Part shown: positions 9,341 through 19,300 of the stretch, in pieces
Layout: each line of letters opens with the position of its first letter
Position numbering within the stretch: position 1 is the stretch's first letter
Assembly (NCBI RefSeq): GCF_000317105.1
Contig: NC_019693.1
Span: 4,093,227-4,157,226 of the forward strand
Source of the DNA: Oscillatoria acuminata PCC 6304
GTDB lineage: Bacteria; Cyanobacteriota; Cyanobacteriia; Cyanobacteriales; Laspinemataceae
Direction of reading: 5' to 3'
DNA length: 64,000 nucleotides
Notes under the pieces: generated by a model
The model's database searches: none
Told to the model about the DNA's origin: nothing
Seen by the model: the letters and a program-made list of their open reading frames with translations, nothing else
Translations under genes and position numbers: made by a program

Positions 9341-10363
9341 TTAACGGCGGCGATATTCATCTCCACAGTCGCCAATTAATTCCAACAAATTCCGGGCGCG
9401 ATCGCAAACCCCATCAATTTTTTGAACATCTGCCGCAGTCAAGCTAAACTCAAACACCTTAGAATTGGCTTGAATATGTTCAGCCACGCCCAATCTTGTC
9501 CCTACAATCACACCGGCAACCGCTGGATTTTCCAGAACATATCGCACTGCGACATTGGCGATCGTCACTTGATATTGATTAGCAATTGCCTCAAGAGTTT
9601 CTAACAACTCCTGAAATAAACTCCAATTTCCCCAAGCCGACTGCATATTTTTATACTTATTCAAAGAAGCTGTATCCAAAACTCGTGAACTCGGTTCCGG
9701 CTGTCCTAAAAACCGTTCAGATAGCAATCCCCCACCTAAACTACCATAGGCCAATAACTTAATCCCATGCTTCAAACAAAACGGTATCATCTGCTGTTCT
9801 GGACGGCGGTCTAAAATCGAAAATTGCACCTGATTCGAGACAATTTTAATCCCATTATCGACAATAATTGCCAGATGTTCCGTATCAAAATTCGTCAGGG
9901 CTAAATGCTTAATTTTCCCTTCCGCCTGAAGTTCTGCCATATACTTCAAGGCATCCAGATAATTTTTATCTTGATAATCCCACCAATGGAACTGCATCAA
10001 ATCTAACGCATCCACCCCCATGCGCTGGCGGGAGATATCAATATTCTTTTCCACCAGTTGCCGAGTCATTTTACCGGGTCTCGGCACCCACTTCGTAAAC
10101 GCTTGAATATTTCCCAGGGCTGCTTCCCCGCGTTTTTCAGCCAACTGGCGACGAAATTCCCCAATAAAATCCTCCGCAGGACCATAATGATCCGCCAGGT
10201 CCCAAGTCGTGAATCCTGCATCCACATAGTCAAACATCGAGGCGATCGCCTGTTGGGGATGAATTGGTCCATGAGCACCGGACACCTGCCACATTCCATT
10301 TAAAACACGGCAAATCGTCAAATCCTCAGTCAATTGCAGTCGGCTTGATTCAGGTAGCGGCAT
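9341..10363 (-). CDS. Aldo/keto reductase
   Basis: This is a 340-residue NAD(P)H-dependent oxidoreductase with the aldo/keto reductase TIM-barrel fold. The catalytic tetrad is visible as Asp and Tyr in TWDLADHYG (about 54-61), Lys in FTKWVP (about 101) and His in LMQFHWWDY (about 136). The cofactor-binding end (GVIVGTR) and a C-terminal Arg-rich tail are present. It is divergently placed 67 bp from an NTF2-like gene, so the two may share a promoter region. The substrate cannot be predicted. Confidence 0.88.
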   Translation of the reverse strand: MPLPESSRLQLTEDLTICRVLNGMWQVSGAHGPIHPQQAIASMFDYVDAGFTTWDLADHYGPAEDFIGEFRRQLAEKRGEAALGNIQAFTKWVPRPGKMTRQLVEKNIDISRQRMGVDALDLMQFHWWDYQDKNYLDALKYMAELQAEGKIKHLALTNFDTEHLAIIVDNGIKIVSNQVQFSILDRRPEQQMIPFCLKHGIKLLAYGSLGGGLLSERFLGQPEPSSRVLDTASLNKYKNMQSAWGNWSLFQELLETLEAIANQYQVTIANVAVRYVLENPAVAGVIVGTRLGVAEHIQANSKVFEFSLTAADVQKIDGVCDRARNLLELIGDCGDEYRRR

Positions 10364-10430
10364 TAAAATAAACTCATCAAAGCATTGCTTCCCCTACAAT
10401 AAATCAAAATCAACCCTCATTGGCCAACCC

Positions 10431-10817
10431 ATGACCGCCGAACCTGCCGTCCTCGAAGCCAACCTCGCCTTTTATCGAGCCTTTCAGACCCAAGACATAG
10501 AAGCCATGAGCGAAATCTGGTCCAAAGGCATCAACACCCTTTGCATCCATCCCGGACGCAAAATCCTCAAAGGATGGGAAGAAATCCGCCCCTCCTGGCA
10601 ACAAATCTTTAAAGTCACCACCGCCCTAGAAATTGAAATCCAAATTACCGCCAGCGAGTCAACCGACGACCTCGCCTATATCATCCTCATCGAAAAAGTA
10701 ACCCAAACCAGCAGCGGACGGAAAAACCAATCCCTCTCCAACGCCACCAACCTCTTTGAAAACATGGGTGGAAAATGGTATCTCATCCACCATCACGGCA
10801 GCCCCATCTTGCGATAA
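10431..10817 (+). CDS. NTF2/SnoaL-like small protein
   Basis: This 128-residue protein looks like the SnoaL/NTF2-like alpha+beta cone fold. It has an N-terminal helix (LEANLAFYRAFQTQD), the segment MSEIWSKG...CIHPG, GWEEIRPSWQQIF, and a C-terminal strand ending WYLIHHHGSP. Cyanobacteria commonly encode such stand-alone proteins; their role is usually unknown. There is no clear ribosome site before the ATG. It is divergent from the aldo/keto reductase. Confidence 0.8.
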   Translation: MTAEPAVLEANLAFYRAFQTQDIEAMSEIWSKGINTLCIHPGRKILKGWEEIRPSWQQIFKVTTALEIEIQITASESTDDLAYIILIEKVTQTSSGRKNQSLSNATNLFENMGGKWYLIHHHGSPILR

Positions 10818-11790
10818 AAAAAGAGTTAGACGAGTGCAACACCCCTCCAACTCTTCCTTTCTTCTTTCTGTGAAAATCTGTGAAATCTGTGGTTAAATTC
10901 TCAGACCCGAGTAGAGTAAGCAACGCCCACCCTACCCATTAAACAAACCTAGGGATTACATCAAAGCCAGTCACCTACCCCAAACCCTTTCATATCAAGA
11001 CTTCTGCAACGTCAAAAAATCATTGAATTAAATTTGAACTAATTGGGGAGATTTGTCAGAATTTGGTGACTGGACGTGGGGCTTCGTGTTTGGCCTAGGC
11101 TTATGGCTCCAGTCAGAGTTGCAGGACCTTGAACGTAAATCGTGTTTCTTTGTGGGATGCGCGTTCACGGAGGGTTTATGAGAGCGTCATGAGCGGGTTG
11201 CGGGTTAGAGTGCATATCCCATCATCGTTCACAGAACAAAACCAAGGTCCCATACATGATAAAACCAGGAACGCTGTTATTGATTCCATTATTATTTCTG
11301 TTATTGATTCTGTTATTGTTATTGAGGAAAAGAGATGAGAAGAGTCCCAGTGCTTTAGAGGAAACTGATTTGTTGTGGAATCAACGGCTGAAACCATTGC
11401 AGCAAGAGGAAAAGAGTGCTTTAAAGCAAAACTGTGGGACCCGATGCTATTGCTTGACTATGGGATAAGCCTGCGCCCGGGCTAAGTGCTGATGCACAGG
11501 CTACGCCAACGCTTACCGCTGGGGGGTCAGGAATTCTCCTCAGATTGAAAATGCAGCGATTCTCAGTCTCTATTGCCTCGATTGATGTACAGCGTTAGAG
11601 TTGATTGGCTCCCCGTTTTCCACGAAAGCGCGATCGCCCTTTCCAACCGATGCTACGAGTATTGAACGCCCGTTTCAAGGGAAAAGCCCTGGGGTCTTCT
11701 GGCTCCACAAGGGGCCGAGCGCCTGTCTGGCCAGGAGTTAGGATATAACTGGAGTAGACCATTGGTACAATTTTGTCAAAAGGTGAATTG
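10818..11790. other. Gene-poor accessory stretch with relics
   Basis: About 970 bp with little coding signal. A weak hairpin (AAGAGTT...AACTCTT, near 10822-10855) follows the NTF2-like gene. A CAACGCCCACCCTACCC repeat-like motif lies near 10921. The rest looks like decayed sequence, apart from one small membrane-protein candidate described separately. I see no intact transposase. Confidence 0.5.
11256..11468 (+). CDS. Possible small single-span membrane protein
   Basis: A 70-residue open frame starts with ATG after AAGG. It has an N-terminal hydrophobic stretch of about 20 residues very rich in Leu, followed by KRDEK and a charged tail. This would be a bitopic small membrane protein. I do not recognise a family, and the surrounding sequence looks decayed, so it may be a chance frame. 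Confidence 0.25.
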   Translation: MIKPGTLLLIPLLFLLLILLLLLRKRDEKSPSALEETDLLWNQRLKPLQQEEKSALKQNCGTRCYCLTMG

Positions 11791-12048
11791 ATGAATAAAG
11801 TTACGCTAGCAGAAGTTAGTCAAAATTTGATGAACTATCTTCAACGCGCCCAAGCTGGAGAAAGTTTTGTTATTTTTCAAGCAGACCAACCGATCGCCAA
11901 AATTAGTTCGGCTAAATCTGAAGGGGCAATACAAGCTTTCGATGCTTTTCGTGCCAAAATTCTTTCAGAAGAAATTGACTTAGATAGCGACGAAATCTTT
12001 GCAGATGTGCGCGATCGCACCCCGACTCCCGAACAACCTTGCTGGTGA
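11791..12048 (+). CDS. Phd/YefM-type antitoxin
   Basis: This 85-residue protein is the antitoxin of a type II pair. The N-terminus (MNKVTLAEVSQNLMNYLQRAQAGESFVIF) is the Phd/YefM fold that binds operator DNA. DQPIAKI completes the beta hairpin, and the acidic C-terminal part should wrap the toxin. The ATG at 11791 follows AAAGGTG and is preferred over the upstream TTG at 11773. Its stop codon overlaps the toxin start (TGATG), so translation is coupled. Autoregulation is expected from the family but not visible here. Confidence 0.85.
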   Translation: MNKVTLAEVSQNLMNYLQRAQAGESFVIFQADQPIAKISSAKSEGAIQAFDAFRAKILSEEIDLDSDEIFADVRDRTPTPEQPCW

Positions 12049-12467
12049 TGAGCGTGAAATTTCTCCTGGATACCAACATCATCTCGGAAAGCATAAAACT
12101 ACAGCCGAGCGATATTTTTCTGGCGCATTTTCGACAAAACTTGGAAGAATCTGCGATCGCATCGGTAACATGGCATGAGCTTCTGTATGGGTTATACCGA
12201 TTGCCGGAGTCTCGGCGAAAAAGGACGTTATCTGATTACTTGACACAGGTAATTCAGGACAAAACTCTCATCCTGCCGTACTGTCATGCAGCCGCAGAAT
12301 GGTTTGCGGCTGAACGGGCGAGACTGAGTGCTTTGGGTCGAATGCCTTCATACCCGGATGGGCAGATTGCTGCCATTGCTAAAGTCCATAATTTGATTCT
12401 GGTGACTCGTAATGTCTCTGACTATGCTGATTTTGATGGACTGACTATTGAAAACTGGTTTGTTTAG
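12048..12467 (+). CDS. VapC-type PIN-domain toxin
   Basis: A 139-residue PIN-domain ribonuclease, toxin partner of the preceding antitoxin. Acidic active-site positions are visible in FLLDTNIISE (Asp near residue 6), WHELLYGL (Glu), YPDGQIAAIA (Asp) and TRNVSDY (Asp). These residues would coordinate Mg2+ for RNA cleavage. The length and motif order fit the VapC/FitB group. The start codon ATG overlaps the antitoxin stop by one base. Confidence 0.88.
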   Translation: MSVKFLLDTNIISESIKLQPSDIFLAHFRQNLEESAIASVTWHELLYGLYRLPESRRKRTLSDYLTQVIQDKTLILPYCHAAAEWFAAERARLSALGRMPSYPDGQIAAIAKVHNLILVTRNVSDYADFDGLTIENWFV

Positions 12468-13257
12468 ACAAAATGAGAATTAGTAAATCGCACTTTGGGT
12501 CTTTGGATTCGTCTAGGAGAGTGACTCGTTCCCACAACCATCTGGGTAAACTTATCTTCATCCTCTATAACTGAAACTGAGGAGCCAGATAACGAGTGAA
12601 CAGTTGAGCGCACCACTTCGGCTACCTCCCCGGACACCTACCGCGCTTTTCAGGCCAGCCCTTAATCCGAATGTTCCCAAGCCAGATTAGAGGCGATCGC
12701 AACCTCCTTCCCATGCTGAAACTACCCGAATGCAATACCTGCTGATACTACCGCCACTATTACCTTATAGGCTGTGCATTCCATCGCCCTGCCTTCTAGG
12801 GAGAGGCTTGCTGGGATGATAATGATGACCATTATTTCAAAGGCCAACACGAGATTTTCTTGGACGAGCGAATGGTTGACATTGATGCTGCAATCGAGAA
12901 TCCCTACCGGGATGGCTCGGAGGAAAACTGCCCACCGGAGGGGTGATAATTTTACCACTACCGCCGCACATATTTCCCAGTGGGCCGAACCGACGCGGCT
13001 TGCTCATAAAGCGGGGAAACCTTCTCCTAACACTACTCTACGGTCTTCTGGGCAATTCCCAAACCAGACGGTGAAAACCAATAGTTCAAAAAATCGAAGC
13101 TCGGCGATCGCTAATGCTACAATCTAGGTTTAACAACAAGAAATCCAACCTTATGATTAAAATGTAATTTTTATAATGACAGTGGATTTTACTGGAGGAG
13201 TTCAATAGATTACATAACACTAAAACATAAATAAACTTAATTTTAGGCTAAAAAATT
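12468..13257. other. Intergenic region with a coding relic
   Basis: About 790 bp. The frame 12800-12946 (+) is open for 48 codons and ends in a protein-like acidic stretch (MVDIDAAIENPYRDGSEENC) but has no intact start and an in-frame TAG just upstream. It looks like the 3' end of a decayed gene. A longer frame at 12774-13127 has low-complexity composition and I do not call it a gene. AT content rises towards 13257. Confidence 0.45.
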
Positions 13258-13860
13258 ATGAACCCAAGTGATAAATATGGTCAACTGATGTGGACAATCC
13301 GCTATCGATTCGATCTTATTAACATACTTCGTCAATCTAGCGTCGAGCCCTTTATACAGGCAGAGTCTGCCGCATTCCACGGTCGAAAAATTGTTGAAGG
13401 TATTGCTTTTGCGTGCTTGGTGGGAATCGAAAATAGTTCAACAGAAATTCCTAAAAAAACTACTGGACAATGGAACGCCGAGAAAATTTTCAAACAATTA
13501 CAGTCGAAACATTTGAACGCCTTCCCAAGTCCTGCTTACATTCGACAGCCAACCCCTGAACAAAAAAGTGCTGGCAGTACAGGGATAATTCAAAATATTC
13601 CAGAAAGACGACTTACGCCAGATGAGCTTATTAAAATTTATCAAGGATTTCATCGTTGGCTGCATGAATTAAATCCTTACAGTCATAAAGGAAAATCAGA
13701 TTTTTATGAAAAGAATTGTACTAATCTGTGGAGAGATTTAGAAAGGCTACATTTATTTATTGAGTGTCATCTGATTGGAATTAAGGGGAAGGCATTTTTG
13801 TGCGTTTTGTGGGATTCTGTAAGTCATCAAACCCAGGTGATCGGACTCTCGAAAAAGTAA
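13258..13860 (+). CDS. Hypothetical protein of the accessory region
   Basis: A 200-residue protein that I do not recognise. It is mostly helical by eye, with FHGRKIVEGIAFACLVGIE (about 40-58), a Pro-rich middle, and a C-terminal part containing RWLHELNPYSHKGK and LWRDLERLHLFIECH. There is no signal peptide or membrane span. Base composition is AT-richer than the housekeeping genes, which fits transfer. It faces the minus-strand block at 14.3-21.5 kb and could be an accessory gene of it. Confidence 0.6.
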   Translation: MNPSDKYGQLMWTIRYRFDLINILRQSSVEPFIQAESAAFHGRKIVEGIAFACLVGIENSSTEIPKKTTGQWNAEKIFKQLQSKHLNAFPSPAYIRQPTPEQKSAGSTGIIQNIPERRLTPDELIKIYQGFHRWLHELNPYSHKGKSDFYEKNCTNLWRDLERLHLFIECHLIGIKGKAFLCVLWDSVSHQTQVIGLSKK

Positions 13861-14294
13861 ATTGATTAATCCAGTAGAAGAGAAAGGAATCGATAAGGAG
13901 GATTAAGCTGATTGAGGTGAAGTCTGGTTCTTACCTCGAACGGAAACTATGTTTGAAGGAAAGGAATTTTAGGCGTGGGACTATGTTAGCGAGGGTCCAA
14001 AGTGTACCCGCGCAAGACTCAGATTTAAGGAAGCCCGGGTGGTGGCGATCGCATGAACTGTAAGGGCAGACCCCAAGTTCAAAAAAATTTATGCCGAGAC
14101 ATTGCCCAGAACGGAGAGCCTTATGAAAGACCCCACCATTCGAGGGTGCTGTTGCTCGGGGTAATTTCAGGAAATGAACAAACTCCAGCGATCGCAGCAA
14201 TGTAAACCTCAGAACGTTCCAACTTAGACCAGACGGCGATAAAAGGATACTTCCTCAACTTTTAATTCAGTGAAATTTTGAACCATCAAATCAC
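13861..14294. other. Intergenic region, no gene seen
   Basis: About 430 bp between two convergent genes. I find no open frame with a plausible ribosome site and no clear terminator hairpin. Confidence 0.45.
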
Positions 14295-15056
14295 CTACTG
14301 TAAATATTCGTCCAGGAAAATTTTGATACCTTTAATCATACTTTCAACATCTTCTTTCTTAAATTCCTCCTCTCGTCCATGAGCGGCAGAATTACGGATG
14401 CCTGCCCATGTTGTAAGCTGGTTTCCTTTGTTTGACTCAAAAACACCTGCTTTTGTTAGACTTTGAATGAGAGGACCCATCGATAAAAATCTGACCTTAC
14501 CTCTGCTGTTATCATTTTTTTGTACAGTCACAGGAAGTTCGTGCTTTAAACACAAAGTTCGTAATCCTTTTTCTAACACAGCCCCAGCCAAAACAGCAGC
14601 AGGAACATGATTGTATTTTCCTTTTGAATCTTCTGTTAATAAATGCTCTGCTTGCCCCATATAATCAGCAGCTATTTCAGCCTCAATTTCAAGTGCTAAA
14701 TCAGAAAACATACCTGCCACATAATCTTCCTTAATACCCTTTAATTGTGACAAATATGTTTTAAGCATTCCTTTTCGCGTGTAAAATCTACATTTATTTT
14801 TATCGTCAATAATACTGCGATGGGTACTTTTAGAAGGAATAATTTTGTCTATTAATGAAAAATATTGAATTTCCCATATAGTTATTTGTTCATGCAAAAG
14901 ATTATTTTCTTCTTCTGTCAGTTCTCTAATAATAGTTAACGTTATAGGGTTAGGTTCGGGAATCTCTTTAACTTTATTGCATAATTCATTTCCCTTTTCA
15001 ATAAGTTCATCAAATCGGGTTAAATATTTTTCAAAAAGATGAGATGGTAAAGTCAT
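14295..15056 (-). CDS. HEPN-like protein with R-x4-H motif
   Basis: A 253-residue helical protein. The C-terminal half (about 145-253) resembles HEPN/DUF4145-like domains: AAVLAGAVLEKGLRTLC, then GIRNSAAHGR containing Arg-x4-His, then a terminal helix MIKGIKIFLDEYL. In HEPN toxins and abortive-infection proteins this Arg and His form the RNase active site. The N-terminal half (about 1-130) is charged and helical and unknown to me. The start is the ATG at 15056, preceded by AGGAGG. It lies downstream of the PLD-SNF2 helicase on the same strand. A structural rather than catalytic HEPN remains possible. Confidence 0.7.
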   Translation of the reverse strand: MTLPSHLFEKYLTRFDELIEKGNELCNKVKEIPEPNPITLTIIRELTEEENNLLHEQITIWEIQYFSLIDKIIPSKSTHRSIIDDKNKCRFYTRKGMLKTYLSQLKGIKEDYVAGMFSDLALEIEAEIAADYMGQAEHLLTEDSKGKYNHVPAAVLAGAVLEKGLRTLCLKHELPVTVQKNDNSRGKVRFLSMGPLIQSLTKAGVFESNKGNQLTTWAGIRNSAAHGREEEFKKEDVESMIKGIKIFLDEYLQ

Positions 15057-15302
15057 TATTTTCAACCTCCTAGCAGTTAGTATTAATTCAGAGTGTTGCC
15101 TAAAAGATTAATTAGAAGTTATGTAACGGACATTGGCTCTCTTCCCATTTTTTATAGAGTTGAGCGATGGTGATTCTGGGGTTTTGACTATCTTGGCGAT
15201 CGCATTCGGGGCCGGTCTCCGTCCGATAACTATGGGGCACAACACTTATCAGATGGCGATTCCCTTAAAGTTCTAGGTAATCGAGTTAACATAAGGCGAT
15301 CG

Positions 15303-15842
15303 CTAATGACTTACTGGCTCTAATCCCCAAGTATTAGGAAGCCAATGACTCGATACTATATTAAAAGCCTCGAAAAATGTGTCTTGCATCGCTTGACGAT
15401 ATTTTAATTCATCTTTATTAGTAGGTCCTATTATTCTATTGGGAAGATTAGGGGTAATCACTTCTGCCGGATAGGTTGAAATATTATGTTTTGCTAAGAG
15501 TTCTAATAGCTTTTTACCTCCCCTACCACCTTCTCCACTAGAATTGAAATTACAGCAGTTGATACAAGCTAAGACAGTCAACTGCAATAAGGAGTTCGGC
15601 TCTTTGACAATCAAAAATACATGGAGTCCACCTAAACATTTGCCTTGATTAACCTGTTGTAATAACTCAAATGCAGGATTTTCCTCAAAACCAAACTTTC
15701 TAAACCAAGCAGGAGGCATTTTCCCTGGGGGGCCATCACCTAATAAAATACAACCTACAATATGTTCAGGTTTATGTTCAATCAGAGTATAAATTGGGAT
15801 GAGTGATGCAGTAACCCCTTGTTGGAAAAAAATAAATTGCAT
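15303..15842 (-). CDS. Hypothetical protein downstream of PLD-SNF2 helicase
   Basis: A 179-residue protein of unknown family. It begins with a hydrophobic strand/helix (MQFIFFQQGVTASLIPIYTL). It contains the segment CINCCNFNSSGEGGRGG, with three cysteines next to a Gly-rich loop, and ends in a helical region finishing WLPNTWGLEPVSH. It sits 124 bp beyond the helicase stop on the same strand, so it may belong to the same transcription unit. No function can be supported. Confidence 0.55.
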   Translation of the reverse strand: MQFIFFQQGVTASLIPIYTLIEHKPEHIVGCILLGDGPPGKMPPAWFRKFGFEENPAFELLQQVNQGKCLGGLHVFLIVKEPNSLLQLTVLACINCCNFNSSGEGGRGGKKLLELLAKHNISTYPAEVITPNLPNRIIGPTNKDELKYRQAMQDTFFEAFNIVSSHWLPNTWGLEPVSH

Positions 15843-15966
15843 ATATTTAACTTCAATTGTTAGTTTAGATGTGATTGGACATTGATTAATTCAACAGTTC
15901 GGATAGCGGCACGGAGATAGGAAGATTGCCTTGGGATAGTGAGTAGGTCATCAATTCAGAACACCG

Positions 15967-18900
15967 TTAAGATTTTGATTGAGTGGGATAAAACCATTCG
16001 TAGCAAACGAGTTGGATATCTTCTCGTTGGACCATTTTGAACCTTTTTAGTTGTGGGTCCTCCTCTGTTTCTCGATACAACTCATTTTCAACGAAAAACT
16101 CATCTAAGTCAGCCGCCAGTTCAGCTAAACTTCTTGATTCCTTAAATCGGTCCCACATCCGTCTAATATCTCGCTCAAACGGGCTGAGGTTGGATGTGCT
16201 GATGACTGAAATAATTCGCTCATTAACTTCTGAACTGACCGAATCTTGGAAGAGTGTCGGTTCCTTGAATGCTTGTAAAACATTAACCAGAACTTTGGTG
16301 AGTGCTGGCTTTATCTTCACTCCTGATTGTTGCTTCTCAAACATGAGCATTAGATTATTGAGCGCACTTTCCACTACTGGAAAAATTGTTTGGTTGAATG
16401 GTGTTGGGGGCAGTTGTTCAGGAGGTGGAAAGTCTGATTCTTGGCATTTAATCCAGTTAAATATCTTGCCTCTATCCGTGATGGCAGCATTAAAATCAGT
16501 AGAAATTGCATTGTTAATGCGGGGATAGAAATGCCAGTAATGGTTATCTTCAGTCTTAAATGCCATAAAAAGGCCACCTTCGGCAAATTCAGACTGAGGA
16601 ATTCTGAAATAGCGAGTGCTGTGAATGCCTAGCGGAATATCCTCCACCTCTTCAGCCGTTTTGCGCTGAATGTATTCGAGTAAGGGCAATCGCATTTTAT
16701 CTAAGGAAATTAAATCAGAGGCTTGTTCCAATTCTTCCAGGATGGCTTGCTTTTCCGCGTCAGTGGTGGCACGCTTGAGACGGAACAGTTCCTCAAGTGA
16801 TTTATCGGAGATAGCTTCACCGAGTACACTAGCATCAAGTCCAACTTCGCGGTCAATCGTCGCAATCCTATCCTGCAACCGCTTCACCAAACCCAACAGT
16901 TCCTCTAGCCCTTCCTCGGGGAAGCAGTTGTAAATGTAGAGTTGCTCATAGTCAGTGCCAAGTCGGTCGATACGTCCGGCCCGTTGAATCATCCGTACCG
17001 GGTTCCAGTGTAAGTCATAGTTCACCAGCACCCCAGCATCTTGCAGGTTTTGACCTTCCGAGAGTACGTCTGTGCAGATAAGGATATCAATCGGGTCGTT
17101 CAGTAGGCGTTCTAAATTTCCCTGAGTTTCATCCTGGTTCGCCTTCGGTGCAAATCGGCTGACCTTCTCCTTACGCTGCTTTGAGGGTGTTGCTCCAGTG
17201 ATGAGTTCAATAACGGGCGATCGCCCATTAACTGCCATCTGCCTCAACCACTCTGAATCATCAATTAGCTTTTTGTGTAAGTGTTCCGCCGTATCCTTAA
17301 AGTAGCTAAACACTAAGATTTTTTGGCCTTTCAGGTTGTCAATCAGTAATTCTTTGAACGCCACCAGTTTGCGGTCATAGTCTGTTCCCGTTTCAACACT
17401 GGTTTCAATGGTGTCAAGCATTTTGAGGATATCGTGTAACATCGTCAAATCGGCTTGGATTTGCTCTTCCAAAGTCTTCAAATTATATTGCTTGGCATCA
17501 ACTGCTTCCAGATAATTGATAATTTCTGTAGCGGATTGAGACTCCTCCTCGTCTTCAAGAGCTAAAAGCAGTTTGCGGAATTTTTTGCTATCGAGTAGCT
17601 TACCTTCTTTGGTAAGAATTTGATAAAATTTATCTTGGAATTTAGCTTGCCTTTCAAGACTATTCCTAAAGGCGACTAGCCCACTTTCTAGCCTCTTGAG
17701 GTAAAGCGCTTTCTGTAACGCCACCAGTGCCTTGTTCCGCTTTACTTCGTTCTCATCTTCCCTCGCTTTACGCTTTTTAAATGCCTTAATGTTATACGGG
17801 GCTAAGTTTAAATCATCAATGCAATTGGCAATTTTAAGATACAATCCAGAGAAACTGGCTTCAAAGTTATAGGTAAAATTCTCCAATTTCCTCGCTGGAA
17901 AATGGATGAGTTTACCCCCAATCCGAATCTCTTCCCCTTTCTGCTGCCGCCGAATCACATCCTGCCGTGACCGCCTGACCATTGTCTCAAATAAGAGATT
18001 AGTAATTTCTATTTGACCTTTGGATAAGGCTTTAAAATAAGTTTGAAGGTTGCTGTTGCTAATGCCGTCAGTCCGATGATAATAAGTGGTTTGGCCGCGA
18101 CTGAGCAAGAGAATTTGATGGTACAGGTCAAACACACTATTGTTGATAGGCGTGGCGGTGAGCAAGACGAGTTTTTTACTACGCTTGCCACTATTAATTA
18201 ACTTTTGGAGGTTACGATAGCGATTGGTGGCAGAGTTACGGAAATTATGCGATTCATCAATCACGACGATATCGTAGTTACTATAACGACGGATATCAAA
18301 CTCATTGCGGCTAATTTCTTCATGAGAAAGAACATCGGCTTTGATGCCAAACTCGTCCAGTTTTTTATTCCAAACCAAATCCCGCAACTGAGCCGGACAG
18401 AGCACCAGGGCGCGAGGGACTTTCCCGGGCTTGCGTTCTTCAATTAAGTAATGGTCGAGTACCCGCAAACCGATGTAGGTTTTTCCTAAGCCAACTGCAT
18501 CGGCAACCATGCAGCCCCCATGCTTGTTAATCAGCCGCACCGCCCGAGCAAATCCTTCCTGCTGAAAACTGGCGAGTTCCACCGACGTGCGATCGCCTTC
18601 CCCAACCACCGACTCTTCCTTAAATAGTTCGTACAACGCCTTGAGAAAAACCTGATAGGGCGTGTAAGCCTTGCTGCCAAACTTGGAAGCGTTGAGGGCA
18701 TCAATAAATTTACTCTTGTAGTCCAGGTCAACGCTGGGGTCATTCCAAAACCGCTCAAACCAGTTTTCTCGCAAGTCACGAGCGATCGCCTCGATTTTAT
18801 TGACCACGTTTAGCTCGGAATTGCCCTCCAGGCCCCGTGGTGTGAAGTTGCTCGAACCAACAATGCTGTATCTATCGAATATGTAAGCCTTGGCATGGAG

Positions 18901-19278
18901 AAACTGGGACTTGTCCCCAAATGCTCCGAACAACCGCATCTGGATATGGTCTTGCTGGAAGTAGGCAATTACACGGTCAATGTCGTCTTTGTAGTCGCTC
19001 TTAAATTCCTTCTTCTCTAACTGCTGCTGAATCTCCCGCCGCAGATACTTCACCAAGTCGATGCGATCGCTCTCGGCGGGGCGGATAGCTGGGTCACGAC
19101 CGATGAGCAGCCTCAGCCGGTTTAGCTGGTTCATAGGAGCCTCTAACCGCAACCATGCTTCAATGCGGAAAAAGCCGGTGGCAAGGTCGAGGATAAGCTG
19201 GCGATCGTCCTTAATTAAATCGGTAAGGACGGCTTCGAGGGTGTGTTGGCTGTTGTCTATGTAGTCGGGTAATATCAT
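15967..19278 (-). CDS. PLD-like nuclease fused to SNF2/superfamily 2 helicase
   Basis: A 1103-residue fusion. Residues 1-180 form a phospholipase-D-like domain with one HKD motif (His128, Lys130, Asp135, then GSSN at 141-144), the fold used by PLD-family nucleases. Residues about 235-480 form the first helicase lobe: Q-motif region, Walker A VGLGKT with Lys266, DESH at 341-344, and LLTATP. A long charged helical insert (about 490-640) precedes the second lobe with ILVFSYFKDT, STDVLSEGQNL-like and QRAGRIDRLG motifs. The fold is SNF2/RapA-like and should translocate on duplex DNA. Comparable PLD-helicases occur in defence islands, beside methylases. The start is 22 bp after the sigma-fusion stop, so the two are probably translated from one mRNA. 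Confidence 0.9.
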   Translation of the reverse strand: MILPDYIDNSQHTLEAVLTDLIKDDRQLILDLATGFFRIEAWLRLEAPMNQLNRLRLLIGRDPAIRPAESDRIDLVKYLRREIQQQLEKKEFKSDYKDDIDRVIAYFQQDHIQMRLFGAFGDKSQFLHAKAYIFDRYSIVGSSNFTPRGLEGNSELNVVNKIEAIARDLRENWFERFWNDPSVDLDYKSKFIDALNASKFGSKAYTPYQVFLKALYELFKEESVVGEGDRTSVELASFQQEGFARAVRLINKHGGCMVADAVGLGKTYIGLRVLDHYLIEERKPGKVPRALVLCPAQLRDLVWNKKLDEFGIKADVLSHEEISRNEFDIRRYSNYDIVVIDESHNFRNSATNRYRNLQKLINSGKRSKKLVLLTATPINNSVFDLYHQILLLSRGQTTYYHRTDGISNSNLQTYFKALSKGQIEITNLLFETMVRRSRQDVIRRQQKGEEIRIGGKLIHFPARKLENFTYNFEASFSGLYLKIANCIDDLNLAPYNIKAFKKRKAREDENEVKRNKALVALQKALYLKRLESGLVAFRNSLERQAKFQDKFYQILTKEGKLLDSKKFRKLLLALEDEEESQSATEIINYLEAVDAKQYNLKTLEEQIQADLTMLHDILKMLDTIETSVETGTDYDRKLVAFKELLIDNLKGQKILVFSYFKDTAEHLHKKLIDDSEWLRQMAVNGRSPVIELITGATPSKQRKEKVSRFAPKANQDETQGNLERLLNDPIDILICTDVLSEGQNLQDAGVLVNYDLHWNPVRMIQRAGRIDRLGTDYEQLYIYNCFPEEGLEELLGLVKRLQDRIATIDREVGLDASVLGEAISDKSLEELFRLKRATTDAEKQAILEELEQASDLISLDKMRLPLLEYIQRKTAEEVEDIPLGIHSTRYFRIPQSEFAEGGLFMAFKTEDNHYWHFYPRINNAISTDFNAAITDRGKIFNWIKCQESDFPPPEQLPPTPFNQTIFPVVESALNNLMLMFEKQQSGVKIKPALTKVLVNVLQAFKEPTLFQDSVSSEVNERIISVISTSNLSPFERDIRRMWDRFKESRSLAELAADLDEFFVENELYRETEEDPQLKRFKMVQREDIQLVCYEWFYPTQSKS

Positions 19279-19300
19279 AGGATTTAACTATAAAGAATAA

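Noticed and set aside
12774-13127. 117-codon plus-strand frame
   Set aside because: Low-complexity composition, no family, overlaps a better protein-like frame; probably decayed sequence.
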